Shown here piece after piece: positions 53,623 to 63,727 of a DNA stretch of 64,000 nucleotides. This DNA comes from Seminavis robusta (taxonomy: Eukaryota > Bacillariophyta > Bacillariophyceae > Naviculales > Naviculaceae): contig CAICTM010000330.1 in NCBI GenBank assembly GCA_903772945.1, positions 1 through 64,000 on the forward strand, read 5' to 3'. How positions within the stretch are numbered: the stretch's first letter is position 1; each line of letters begins with the position of its first letter. Under the pieces are notes generated by a model that was given only the letters and a program-made list of their open reading frames with translations, was not told the DNA's origin and made no database searches. The translations under genes and the position numbers were made by a program.

Positions 53623-55515
53623 ATGACACAGACGATAGGGGCTTTGCGCTCCGCTGCTCTTTTGGAAATTCCACCCGAACGACACGCCGAAGCCTTTGGC
53701 ACATACTGCAGCAGCCGACCAAAGGGGAGGAAGCCCCACGATGATCCGAAACATCTCCTTAACAGATGGATACGGCTCGAAGATAATCGAGAGGCTCTGC
53801 TGAGTAATTGTTGCGCTCTGTTGTTCCGCGATGGCTCTGGAAACCTCATGATCCTTAGCGCTCCGCGTCTGTGTCTGAACGAACACGACCAGGCTTGTAT
53901 CGTGGGTCAAAAAGGGAATGCTGTGCATTGCAACGAAGTCGTCTCGATTCCAGTCCAGGCGCTCCGACAAGAAGTGCTGGGGTTCCTGTGTGGCCCACGA
54001 TCAAGGGAAGCCGCCACGAAACTGAGGCCCATTGATAACCTCGACCTTATGCTTGGTATTGACCAGCCCTGCACTGCAAGCTACCTAGGACGCCTGCCGT
54101 GTGTCCTTCCACTGGAGTTTGGCCATGGCATTGACATTGATCTTGCCGAAAAGCGGATTCGCATGAAGGTTGCCGCTCGACATCCTTTCTATGCTACGTG
54201 GCTTGATAGCACTGCTTACTGGCACACATGCAAGAAGAGTGTCGAGTTTCAGGAGAGAATCCACAAGTCCATTGCACCGACATTGACACCATCGTTGTCG
54301 CTTGCAATTTCCACCGTTGGAGTGTCAGAAGACGCATTTGCCGATGACGTCCTGGTCACTGAACTTGAACGTGTTCGTTACGCCAACTTGGAGCAGTGGC
54401 TTAAAAACAACCCCCAGTTCTATTCTGAGGCGACGGTAGAAGAAGTGTCCAACACGACAACCCGAGACAAGACATCCATTCATCAAACTCCAATGAGTGA
54501 AGAACACGAACACGTGGAGGTGCAAAGGACACCAGCCCCAGCTGTGGCCAACACAGAAGTACCGGTATTGGTATCACAATCACCAAAGCATGTCAACAAT
54601 GATTGGCAAGGAACACCAATCGCAGATAGTCAACAGAGGGCCACAAAAGATACTTACGATGAGCTGTTTTCATCGCCTACCGTTGCAAATGAGGTATCTA
54701 CACAGCTATCCCCTCTACGAAATGAGATTGTGACCTTCAGTGCGCCTGGTTCCGATGAATCTCTGACGCTATCACCTCTACGAGGAAAGAAAATGAGTTT
54801 CAGTTTGCCTCCTCTGACTGGGCGGGCTTCTCCCGAGAACGATGACGCCGCAACCGGTGTCCTTCCACCTCCCCAATGTGAACTATCAAGTGAGGACAAC
54901 GAGGACGAAGGCGAAGTGGTGATGGTAGAAAACCCAAAGAAGAGGTCCCAGGCTTTCTCCTCTGACGAAGAAGCCAAAAAGCGGAAGAGCGTAGTCCTCG
55001 CCCCCCTCGAGACGAAGATCATTGCAGCCATTGCAGAATTTGATTCATTGGAAGTTCCGTTGTCAAAGGCAAACCTTGCCCATGTTGTTGGCTATAAAAA
55101 TCCAGGAAGCAAGACAATGAAGGATGCGCTGAACAAGTTGATCAAGGAGGGCATCGTGGCTTCGCGGGCAGGGATGGTGCATCCGACAAAAGAGTTTGGT
55201 TACTTCGCTCCAGCGGTACAGAAACCACAGGACAACGAAGAGTTTCGCAAGCGCCTTGAGCCTCTCATCCCACTACACAAAGAGGTCAGGCCACAAAAAC
55301 TAGCAGCGGTTTGGAACTTGCTCTCTGATGGTAAGGCTCACAGCACCCAGGCCGCAGCTAAGGAGGCTAAGCACAACAATGCCGGCTCCAAAGGTTTCAA
55401 AGACGTTGTGTCTGCCTTGCAAGATTTTGATTTGATCGAGAAAAAGGGAAACCAAATCAAGTTCAAGAGAGTTGTGTTTGCTTGGGGAAGCCCTGTGGAA
55501 GTGGTTTCTATTTGA
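53623..55515 (+). CDS. Hypothetical nuclear-type protein with winged-helix-like C-terminus, 630 aa
   Basis: I do not recognise the family. The first 230 residues are globular (ERHAEAFGTYCSSRPKGRK..., LLFRDGSGNLMILSAPRL, LPCVLPLEFGHGIDIDL). A long Ser/Thr/Pro-rich disordered part follows, with repeated LSPLR motifs (TQLSPLRNEI, TLSPLRGKK). The sequence ENPKKRSQAFSSDEEAKKRKS looks like a bipartite nuclear localisation signal. The last 170 residues contain two similar winged-helix-like units. The first is LSKANLAHVVGYKNPGSKT then MKDALNKLIKEGIV; the second is HSTQAAAKEAKHNNAGSKG then FKDVVSALQDFDLIEKKG. This suggests DNA or chromatin binding (inference). The frame extends upstream to 53413, but ATG at 53623 has the strong context CCCACCACCATGA. 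Confidence 0.75.
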   Translation: MTQTIGALRSAALLEIPPERHAEAFGTYCSSRPKGRKPHDDPKHLLNRWIRLEDNREALLSNCCALLFRDGSGNLMILSAPRLCLNEHDQACIVGQKGNAVHCNEVVSIPVQALRQEVLGFLCGPRSREAATKLRPIDNLDLMLGIDQPCTASYLGRLPCVLPLEFGHGIDIDLAEKRIRMKVAARHPFYATWLDSTAYWHTCKKSVEFQERIHKSIAPTLTPSLSLAISTVGVSEDAFADDVLVTELERVRYANLEQWLKNNPQFYSEATVEEVSNTTTRDKTSIHQTPMSEEHEHVEVQRTPAPAVANTEVPVLVSQSPKHVNNDWQGTPIADSQQRATKDTYDELFSSPTVANEVSTQLSPLRNEIVTFSAPGSDESLTLSPLRGKKMSFSLPPLTGRASPENDDAATGVLPPPQCELSSEDNEDEGEVVMVENPKKRSQAFSSDEEAKKRKSVVLAPLETKIIAAIAEFDSLEVPLSKANLAHVVGYKNPGSKTMKDALNKLIKEGIVASRAGMVHPTKEFGYFAPAVQKPQDNEEFRKRLEPLIPLHKEVRPQKLAAVWNLLSDGKAHSTQAAAKEAKHNNAGSKGFKDVVSALQDFDLIEKKGNQIKFKRVVFAWGSPVEVVSI

Positions 55516-56032
55516 CGGAGTGACGGAGCGGTACGGTGCGTTCGGGGCTATATTCTGTATTCATTCACAGCTCTGTTGGATATATAGATGTGTCAAAACG
55601 ATGGCTTGCGGTCTTCCTTTTTCGTTGCTCAAGTGTGGCTTTGTCATTTTGTTGTAAGAATTTTCCCCGATTATTCTATTCTTAGATCGCTATAGTGTTT
55701 GCGATCCAAAATCAAAACTCCAACCACATAATGCCCAAAAATCAGATGAAGGATGTACGCGTAAGACGTTGTGAACTAAAATCTGAAAACCTTATGGATC
55801 GACTCTAATTCACATAACCTCAGTTCCCGAAGAAAGTGCTTCGGTAGCGAGGAGCAGCGGGGCACTTTGTGCGGCCGTCGTATCATTGGCGGGCCACATA
55901 GCCTACTAGCTAGCTAGTGACGCATCGCATCGGAGCAAAACAAAGCATTCCCAGGTCAGGGACAGTCCGCACTGCACGCCAAAACCGGTTCGTGGTTCTC
56001 CACGGCGAGCCGTCGTTGACCCCAATAAAGCT
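55516..56032. other. Tail-to-tail intergenic region
   Basis: 3' flanks of the hypothetical and the kinase-cNBD-EF genes. No gene or element is seen. Confidence 0.45.
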
Positions 56033-58935
56033 TCATGCCCGTTGCTTCGTCTCGTTGGTACCAAAGATCTGGCAAAATTCAGCGAAATCGACTACACCGC
56101 TGGCATCAACATCGAGGCTGTTGAGGATTCCTACCACGACATCCTCTGGAACGTTTTTGTCCATGCTCAAGAGCAGGGATCGCAGTTCGTCGAGTGTCAA
56201 GTAGCCGTCTCCAGACGTGTCAATGGAGTCAAAGACCGCCTTTAAATCAGCCGTGCTCATCGTATCAAACTTTTTCTTCGTTTTGTAAGCAACAGCCTTT
56301 GCAAACTCTTTTCGCATGAAAATGTCAGTCACACTGGACTTCATGATTGGTGATGAGTCCATGAGATCAAAAAAGTCGCGTGCTTTCATTGTGTGAATTC
56401 GACAGCTGTCAGTGGCGCATAGTGCTGTTGCGTTGCGGTTTTGACGAGTAATCAGAGAACCCACAGCAAACATTTCGCCAGGTTTCGTGGTTGCAATAAC
56501 TTGGTCATTGACAAAGCTGTCGACCAAACCATCCTCTACAATGTACATCGCGTCGGCCTCTTCGCCTTGTCGGTACACAATATCACCTTTCTTCAGATTC
56601 ATCGGTCTCAACTCATGCTGCCTTCGAAGGATGTTTTTAGTTCTGTTCAATGCACGTTTCTTGTCCTTCTCCCTCATATGCAAGGCCAGACCAGTCTCCG
56701 ATGCGGCGAGGAACTTGTCAAAGTACTCCCGTGAAACTTCGATTGCATGGACTGGTGTCAGACACTTGACCGTAGCATTGCGAGTCCGGTCAGGGGAGAC
56801 CAAGGCTCTGATGACCGATTTGTGTGCACGCGTTAGATGTGACATGACAACAGCAATCAAACCGCTGTTTCATCGCAACACAATGTAATTCACGAAACCT
56901 ACCCTTCGCCGACAAAGTTCCCTGCCTTCACTTCAACCGTGTATCCATCCTTCGTAGTGACCTCGAGCATTCCGCTGTTCACAAAGATCATCGAATTTCC
57001 AATCTCTCCTTCCTTGTAGAGTACCTTCCCCTTTGGAAAGTACCTGTCCTTCATGTTCTCGGACAGAAGGTTCGAAAATGCCGACAATGACAACGCGTCG
57101 TCCCCGCTGGACTCCCCCATGTCTGTAGCATTAGATCCGGTCAATTTCTTTAGATCTTTGGCGCTGACAAACCCTATACAGATAGCCCGAAGCCGTGAGC
57201 AGCATCCAAATGAAGCGGCAACAGCTGTGCGCTATAGACTGATTCGATTCGTACCTTTTTGCTCTGCATCCAGCATGCGGAAAGAGCGTTCAATGAGCGA
57301 GGTTCTTTTGGAAACGTCTTCGTTATCGGCAGATTCCGCCCACGAAACAATATCTTCAAAGACCTTGGCCTCGAGACGACTTTTGAACACTCTAAACTTG
57401 GACAGTTTCTTGTCGGATCCCGACATTTTATCCTTACGAGCAGTCTCACCCAAGACCCAAGGATGCTGCAACATTTCGGATGCAGTGATTCTGTCTTTGG
57501 GGTCCCACGCCAACAGACGTCTGATTAAGTCAACGGCAGAGTCTGACAAATGCGCTGTCATGGGTGAGTCTTCGTCCAATGAAGGTGGCGTTTCGTGGGC
57601 TTTGACCTGTTGGGCAATCTCTGTATCTGTAGCATCCCCCACGACATCAAATGGATGGCAACCAACGAGCATAATATGCAGGATGATTCCGAGTGCCCAC
57701 ATATCTAGAGGCGGATCTATTCGTTTTCGTTTACCAGGAGGCAACTTGAGCAGTTCCGGAGAAGCGTACGCTGTTGTCAACCCAACCACTCCAGGTTTTT
57801 CGTTGGGACCTCTGGTGACTTGTGCGCATCCAAAATCAATCAGTTTGATTACTGCATCGCTGGTGTTTTGTGTGCTCAACATGAGGTTTTCAGGTTTCTA
57901 GGCGTGAAGGAAGAATGTAAGATTTTGGGAACTGGGCCCAAGGTTATATAGCAGATGACTCACCATATCCCTGATACCAAAGTAGACAATACGAACAGAA
58001 TAGCATAGAACACGATTGTTGGGATGTGCAATACAAAGTGACGCTGAATACATAATTGGATCATTCCAACATGCTTGCTTGCTTGCTTACCCATGAACAA
58101 ATCCAATTCCATGACAGAAATCCAATGCCGACGCTACCTCTCGAATAAGACGGGATGCATCCTCTTCGGAATAGGCGCCATGTGCAATTAAGTGGTCAAA
58201 CATTTCGCCTCCTGATATCAGATCCAAAGAGAAATAGAAGTAATTGCCCTCGTCGAAATTCTCGTGCAGACCGCAAATGTTTGGATGTCCTCCCGCTCTT
58301 CGCAAATGAAGAAATGCCTCCATTTCCCGTTGAAAGCCAACATTGTCGGTGTACTTTTTTGATATTTGCTTCAAGGCAACCTGTCCCCCTGTCTTGCGAT
58401 TTGTGGCCGAGTAGACAGCTCCAAACCCTCCTTGACCGAGAGGTTTCTTCCACTCCACTTTGTACATGCTTCGAAGACTCTCCTTTTCTACCTCGCTCTT
58501 GTACTGCTGGATAGTAGAAGTTCGTCGTATCTGACTGGCTCTGCCAAACAGGCTGCCACCAGGGGAAAACGTTGCCTCGCAAGCCGTTGTCCAATTTCGA
58601 GGCATGGCGATTGTTGGGGTTGGTACCGAAAAGGGTAGCGAATCATTCTTCTTCTTCTTCGAGATTACAGCCAAAGATCGGTTGCAGTTCTTTCCAACGC
58701 CATCGTTGGATATTTGGTCGTCGTCGTTGTTGTCGTCGTCGATGGACTGACTCTTCTTATTTTCCCACGAAATCGATTCGGAGTCTGTCAAAGCAATCAC
58801 TGAAGCAGTAGTGCATCCGAGAACCCCAGCCACACCGAGAAACGAGGCAGAATAACCCTCCCCAGAGCGAGACGACTTCAATGCAGCCCTTCGAAGCATC
58901 TGATGATAGACTAGCCGCTGTAGTTGAGAAGCCAT
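56033..58935 (-). CDS. Protein kinase with two cyclic-nucleotide-binding domains and EF hands, 846 aa, 5 exons
   Basis: Exons are 58935-58091, 57970-57964 (7 nt), 57897-57255, 57173-56903 and 56807-56033; together 2541 nt in frame. The kinase has LGQGGFGAVY (166-175), VALK (K189), HGDMKPEN (H281-D283, Arg of HRD replaced by Gly), DFG (305-307) and SPE. cNBD1, about 540-620, has a well-formed phosphate-binding cassette (GEGAL...RNAT). cNBD2, about 658-740, keeps RNAT but lacks the Gly-Glu pair (FAVGSL), so it may bind weakly. EF-hand loops at 785-796 (DTSGDGYLTLDE) and 821-832 (DVDASGVVDFAE) look Ca2+-competent. The N-terminus is basic and has a hydrophobic stretch (SFLGVAGVLGCTTASVIAL), suggesting organelle targeting or membrane anchoring. 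It combines PKG-like and CDPK-like regulation. Start MASQLQ is the first ATG. Confidence 0.9.
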
Positions 58936-59779
58936 GGTGACAGGAAGATTCGATTCAAAAGAAAGATATTGTGTCAACAAAGGACTGCCGCTGGATTCAG
59001 CATGGTAATAGATTGCTTGTGTCTTCCCGTCTCTTCAAGCACGGCAAGGGTGTTCCGTTGAAAAAGTATCTTTGTGACAGCAGATAGACGCGATCCATAC
59101 GGTACGGTACGGTACTGCAGTACCAGTCACAGTACTGTACAAAAGTCATTTGGAAAGATTTAACAACAAATCATTTCATAAATCACGGAAAAAGTCCCGG
59201 TAAAGATGTCCGCAACTCACATCATCGAAATGGGTTTTATTCATCTCGCTCTCCTCTCTCCTCTTTGCAAATTGCTAGACCAAGTCTTTGAGGAAGATCG
59301 ATGACAACGATACTACGACGGCAATTCACGATAAAAGTGTAGCGACGAAGCAAATTTTTGCTCGAGTTGCGGCTGCTGTCATATGCATAGGCGTAGGTTG
59401 CAGGTGTTGGGGCGATTGGATGTTTTGAACCACCCATCAAGTGGCGCACGCAAACACTACGTACGGTACGACGGCAAGGCGAAGGACAAGGAATCCAAGG
59501 AAAGGATACGATCAAAGAACACGTACCGTATTCAACAAAGACGAAAAGAAGAGATCACGAAAAATGAAGCAACCAACTTCTCAGTTTCTGCCGCGCAACT
59601 CATTCTTGGCAAAGCAGATGTCCATCCATTGTAAGGGTACACAGTTGGAGGGATCAGTAGTTAGCTAGACTGCTCATAAAGCAGCATCAGGATGTGGAAT
59701 AAGGCACTGAATTAGTGTTGTTGAGTTTTGTATACACAAAATCTGGATAAATTATCATCTGCAGTTCCAGTTAGCTTGA
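58936..59779. other. Intergenic, nothing recognisable
   Basis: Contains the promoter of the kinase gene and a CGGTACGGTACGGTACTGCAG patch at about 59099-59120. No supported gene before the tRNA. Confidence 0.45.
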
Positions 59780-59850
59780 GTCTAGTTCGTACAGTGGTTA
59801 GTACCCCGCATTGTGGTTGCGGAAACCTGGGTTCGATTCCCAGACTGGAC
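59780..59850 (+). tRNA. trnH-GUG: tRNA-His (anticodon GTG)
   Basis: A complete cloverleaf of 71 nt. The acceptor pairs GTCTAGT with ACTGGAC (one G-T), the D stem pairs GTAC with GTAC around AGTGGTTA, and the anticodon stem pairs CCGCA with TGCGG around TTGTGGT (anticodon GTG). The T arm pairs CTGGG with CCCAG around TTCGATT. GGTTCGATTCC fits the B box. The D-arm wording matches other eukaryotic tRNA-His. No intron. CCA is not encoded, as usual in nuclei. Confidence 0.96.
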
Positions 59851-60227
59851 AATTTTGGCCATGCTTTTGCTGCCTCTGACATTTGCCATTTGATCTTTCT
59901 TTGCCATCCTTTTGAGACTCTCCTTTCATTCAATTGCATTGGCCATCCAACCTCGGCAGGTTAACTGCCTGAGTTCTCAACCCCTTTAATGCTATTTCCT
60001 ATATCCTATTTCCTATTTCCTATTCCGGTGAAGCCAAAGTATAAGGATAGAGATAGTCATAAGCCAACGAAACTGAACATTAATGGTTCAATACAAGTTA
60101 GGGGTAGGAATAAATCATTATTATTTAAAAGGTTAGTGCAATCATCACAACAGCACAATAAGCCAGCAGGAGCTGTAAATGTTAGAGTTACAATAAGGGA
60201 ATGGCAGCTGGTAAATTATAGAGTAGT
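59851..60227. other. Intergenic with (TTTCCTA)n tract
   Basis: A short (TTTCCTA/TATCCTA)n run of about five units lies at 59993-60026. Nothing else recognised. Confidence 0.5.
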
Positions 60228-60359
60228 GGGCGGCAACACACGACGTAGTCGGGTGTTGTCGCCAGGGCTAGCTTAATAAAAAGAAGGTTGCAATGAGGGA
60301 ATGAATGATACCGGGCGGCAACACACGACGTAGTCGGGTGTTGTCGCCAGGGCTAGCTT
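60228..60359 (+). repeat. Perfect 47-bp direct repeat (85-bp spacing), each copy a hairpin
   Basis: A 47-bp unit beginning GGGCGGCAACACACGACG and ending GGGCTAGCTT occurs at 60228-60274 and again, identical, at 60313-60359. Within each, GGCGGCAACAC can pair with GTGTTGTCGCC (10 of 11). A partial third copy, GGTGTTGTCGCCCGGGCT, is at 61867-61884. Confidence 0.85.
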
Positions 60360-60443
60360 GAAAGATGGGTGCAATCCGAACATAATCCTCCTTCTTCTAT
60401 CTGTCTTTCTGCCGAGGTATCGCAGCTCCCGCTGACTTATCAA
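60341..60443 (+). repeat. Left copy of a direct repeat 1.5 kb apart
   Basis: From GGTGTTGTCGCC through CCTCCTTCTTCTATCTGTCT to CAGCTCCCGCTGACTTAT; the right copy is at 61867-61972. The last 53 bases differ at only about three positions. The pair brackets a decayed minus-strand coding remnant and could be the repeats of a mobile element or a duplicated promoter. Confidence 0.65.
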
Positions 60444-60523
60444 ACTCGGGATTGAGAGAGAAGTCAGTCACAAAGCGCTCACCACCATCAAATAAAACAA
60501 ACTCTCTCTGAACACTTCATCAC

Positions 60524-60882
60524 CATGACAAGACATGTACTTTGTTATATCTGTCAATCGAAAAAGAGGCGACAGCCAACGTGTTAGCTCTGAGTGGTAC
60601 GAGAAGCCGCCTCTGGTCGGTTCCTGCTCTCAGCAACAACTGTCTCCGTTCGATCTGCTTCCACCAACCATCGCGTCTACTCCCTCTTGTCGTCTATCTG
60701 CACTGTCGAGAGAATTAAAAAAGATCATTTGCTCTACCTACCGACGCTCTACCTACCGACGCCATTGTCTCTACCATTGCCTCTACGGACGCTCCTCCCC
60801 ATGCAGTTCCTGTAAGTTTCCCGTTGTTGCCGACGTCGTATTATTCGCAATTTGATTGTGACTAACACCATGGTCTTCTTCT
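60524..60882. other. Intergenic
   Basis: An ATG at 60524 opens only about 20 codons (MTRHVLCYICQSKKR...) before a stop; longer frames in the same stretch have no family features. A short tandem CTACCTACCGACG duplication lies at 60736-60762. Confidence 0.35.
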
Positions 60883-61770
60883 CTAGTTTCTTTTTAGAAT
60901 GAAAGGAGCCGTTGACTGTGGTTCGAATGCCTTGATCTTCTCCAAACTGTTGCCCCCTTGACCACCAAAACGCTGGCTCTCATGCTCTTTCAACATTGTC
61001 TTGAGTGCCTTGATATTCTTACTAGAGAGCTCCTCTTCAGGATGTAGCCACGGGCCTGCAGTTCTGTGGTTGCCAGCCCCACACTGAGAGTAATCTTCCA
61101 GCCATCGCTGCAGTCTGATAAACACCGGTGGTAGCTTGGATCTGATTGGCCCGGCAGTTGGAGTGCATGGATGCCAATGCTCTGTCTTGAAGGGCCTGTA
61201 CTCTGTACTCGATATTGGTTCTGTCGCATGGAGCTTTTGATTTGTCCAAGTGCCAAATAATAAGCTTCGCCACCCATGGTATCAAGCAAATCTTCCTGAA
61301 TGAGAGTGTGGCACTGCGAAGAAGACCTTGAGTTCGCTCCACAGTCTTCATCTCGGCCAGCATGCCAATACAATGGACATCAGCATCTCGATTGGTACCA
61401 GGTACCATACTAGGACGGTAGCCATGGCCCTCCGCAAGCCCTCCTTTCTGTCACTCTTGGAGACGATTGCTGCTTCTTTGACACCTGCTTCAACATGATG
61501 TGTCTGATGGGCCAAAGCAAGATAACAAGAGATCATCTCTTCCTTGAGCTGACTGGGATCCACATGGCGGAAGCAAACAAGTGGCTAGTGTAGAGTACTG
61601 CTCTTCCGGTTCCACAAAGGATCGGATAAGTTCATAGGAAATCTTGAGTTTGATAGTAGCCTCATGCACGTCGCTGTAGTAGGTAGCAGGTTCATATACG
61701 GGATCTTCCTTCCTTCAAAATGACAGCAGCGAAAACTCTTGCAACTAGCTAGATCCTCAGCCAGCAACAT
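60883..61770 (-). pseudogene. Decayed coding remnant between direct repeats, family not recognised
   Basis: Successive minus-strand pieces in different frames look protein-like. They include LKEEMISCYLALAHQTHHVEA near 61550, KLIIWHLDKSKAPCDRTNIEY near 61240, and KNIKALKTMLKEHESQRFGG near 61010. They are colinear, so this was probably one gene of about 290 codons that has been broken several times. The copy lies between repeats at 60341 and 61867, which favours a mobile-element origin, but I cannot name a family. Confidence 0.4.
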
Positions 61771-61866
61771 GTCTGGCTGTGACCACCGACTGCAATGTGA
61801 AGTGTTTGTTCAAAGCCAAAGATGCTTTTTGAAAAGAACATCTTTACTTTCTTTTTCTGTTTCTGC

Positions 61867-61972
61867 GGTGTTGTCGCCCGGGCTCTGGTAGATAAAAGGA
61901 ACAATCTCAAACATGATCCTCCTTCTTCCATCTGTCTATCTGCCGAGGTATCACAGCTCCCGCTGACTTATA
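61867..61972 (+). repeat. Right copy of the 1.5-kb-spaced direct repeat
   Basis: Partner of 60341-60443: GGTGTTGTCGCCCGGGCT..., CCTCCTTCTTCCATCTGTCT, CAGCTCCCGCTGACTTAT. Confidence 0.65.
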
Positions 61973-62859
61973 TTCAAATTCTCCTTGCTAGTACCTTACG
62001 GCAATTTGTTCATTGGCACTTACTAGAAAAATGAACGATGGGATGGATTTATTTTTTGGTTCAGCCCGCAGAGCTGTTCGATCTCTGACCCCCTTTTTTT
62101 AGCCGACCCAAGGACAACCTCGGCCTTTAGAAAGTTTTTCAACTAACTCGACTGACTCAACTCAATTCCCGTAAAATTTTCCCTTTTGCTCCCTTTCATG
62201 CATTCTTCCAAACCACCTTTTATTGGAATATTACCTTCAGCACTGCAAACATACTTACGTGCTCTCAAAATGATCTGAGACCATCAAACGCAAATCCATC
62301 AAAGACAAGATTTTCTCCAGGATGAAACACAGGGTAGTCTAAACAGTTGGTGAACGTGGACCCATTCTCAGGTCTATCAACGATATCCTCCTCCCAGACC
62401 CAAAATGGAAGCTCAGGTTCATTGTTATTGAAGGGTAAATAATTCTATGAATTACAGGGCAAGAGCTCTAGATTCGTAGTAGCAGCGCTAAGACAGCTTG
62501 CTGGCTTATTGCCTGGAAAGATGGATATCCACCCATCTTCGTCCATAGTTGAGAATAATGAAATAGTAAAGTATCTGAAGATCTAGATAGCATACCATAG
62601 CCTTGCAGTAGAGAACATCCTGTGTGGTCCATGGGGTGTAAATTACTCATTAGCTTAACAAGCTATTGGCCACCGAGTGACTTTATTGACGCGGGCATTG
62701 GATGGGGGAGACCCCCACCTAGCTGAGTCGTCATCTACTTTGTTTGCCCAATCAACATGACCTCATCCACTGGCCCAACGTGGAGCCAGCACCAAGTAGA
62801 CAGATGCCCTGGGTAGGGGGTGAGCACATTGATAGAGAACCTGCAGCGCAAAACCTGGG
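61973..62859. other. Intergenic, nothing recognisable
   Basis: No gene-like frame or clear repeat was found in this stretch. Confidence 0.4.
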
Positions 62860-63727
62860 TTACAGGGGCTTACACAGGGTTTTGTCGGTATTGAAACCAT
62901 TATCACCAAAGGGGCCGTGAGGACCAGATAGATTGCCAGACCAAAGAGTGCTCGCCAGTAAGTGTGTCTGGGTGATCAGGTCCCAAGCTGTGGCAATTGC
63001 CTTGGCATGCAAGGCAAGATGCCAGCAGAGCCCGTAGGAGGTGGTACTCCTCAGGCTGGACCAGAGCAGGGTGTAACCCATCCAATGCACAAAAATGGTT
63101 AGATAGAGGCCAACAAGCAGGCAAAAGATGGGGTCAAATGACACACTGGCAGTCTGTGGTTCCCAGGAGGGAGGCACAGTGGCTGCTGAAGTGTTGTGGG
63201 CTGTTCGAGGGGTTGTTGAGTCAATGGAAGGAGGATAAGGGGGTACTGGAAGTGGACTGGTGCTAGGGGCAGGAGGGGAGATCCTGGTGATGTTGGAGTG
63301 TTGTTGTAGGAGTTGGGAGGTAGCATGGTTGATGGTGTGGTGTAGGATAGAGGTGTGCCTCTGTTCAAGGGTGAGAACAAAGGCATCCTCCCTGATAGGG
63401 TAGGGTGTGATTCGGAAGGGTGTGATCCTCAAGATGGCTGCATGCTCTAGGAGCTGTTGGCTGATCATCTGGGGAGTGGTGTTGGGTAGTAGTCTGCGGA
63501 GGATGGTGGATGTGGTTGGTTGGGTGAAGTGTGGGAGTGGGGGGATGTCTGGAAGGACCTTCGGTTTGAGTGAAGTTGTGGGTAGATATGGGGAAGTCAT
63601 GGCGGGTGGTAGGTGGGTTGGTGGGAGAGTTGTGTATCCTGGAGTGTCGACTGTAGTGTCGTTGCTTCAACTCAGGCAATGGAGGTTGCTTGTGAGGTGG
63701 CGAGAGGATTGATGTAGAAGGGTTCAT
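62860..63727 (-). CDS. Unrecognised C/A-rich open frames
   Basis: From ATG at 63600 a 246-codon minus frame runs to 62860: a Pro/Thr/His-rich N-terminal part (LRRLLPNTTPQMISQQLLEH, DAFVLTLEQRHTSILHHTIN) and a hydrophobic C-terminal part (FCLLVGLYLTIFVHWMGYTLLW). A second frame (63727-63365) overlaps it. The minus strand is strongly C/A-rich here, which by itself produces open frames. It may belong to a repeat that continues past the window's right edge. Whether it is a gene is uncertain, and I suggest no function. Confidence 0.3.

Noticed and set aside
54654-55031. 125-codon minus frame inside the 53623-55515 gene
   Set aside because: Antisense shadow of a Ser/Pro-rich coding stretch; no independent evidence.
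60341-61972. Reading the direct repeats as LTRs of a retrotransposon
   Set aside because: The repeats do not show clear TG...CA ends, primer site or polypurine tract, and the interior has no recognisable retroelement domain.
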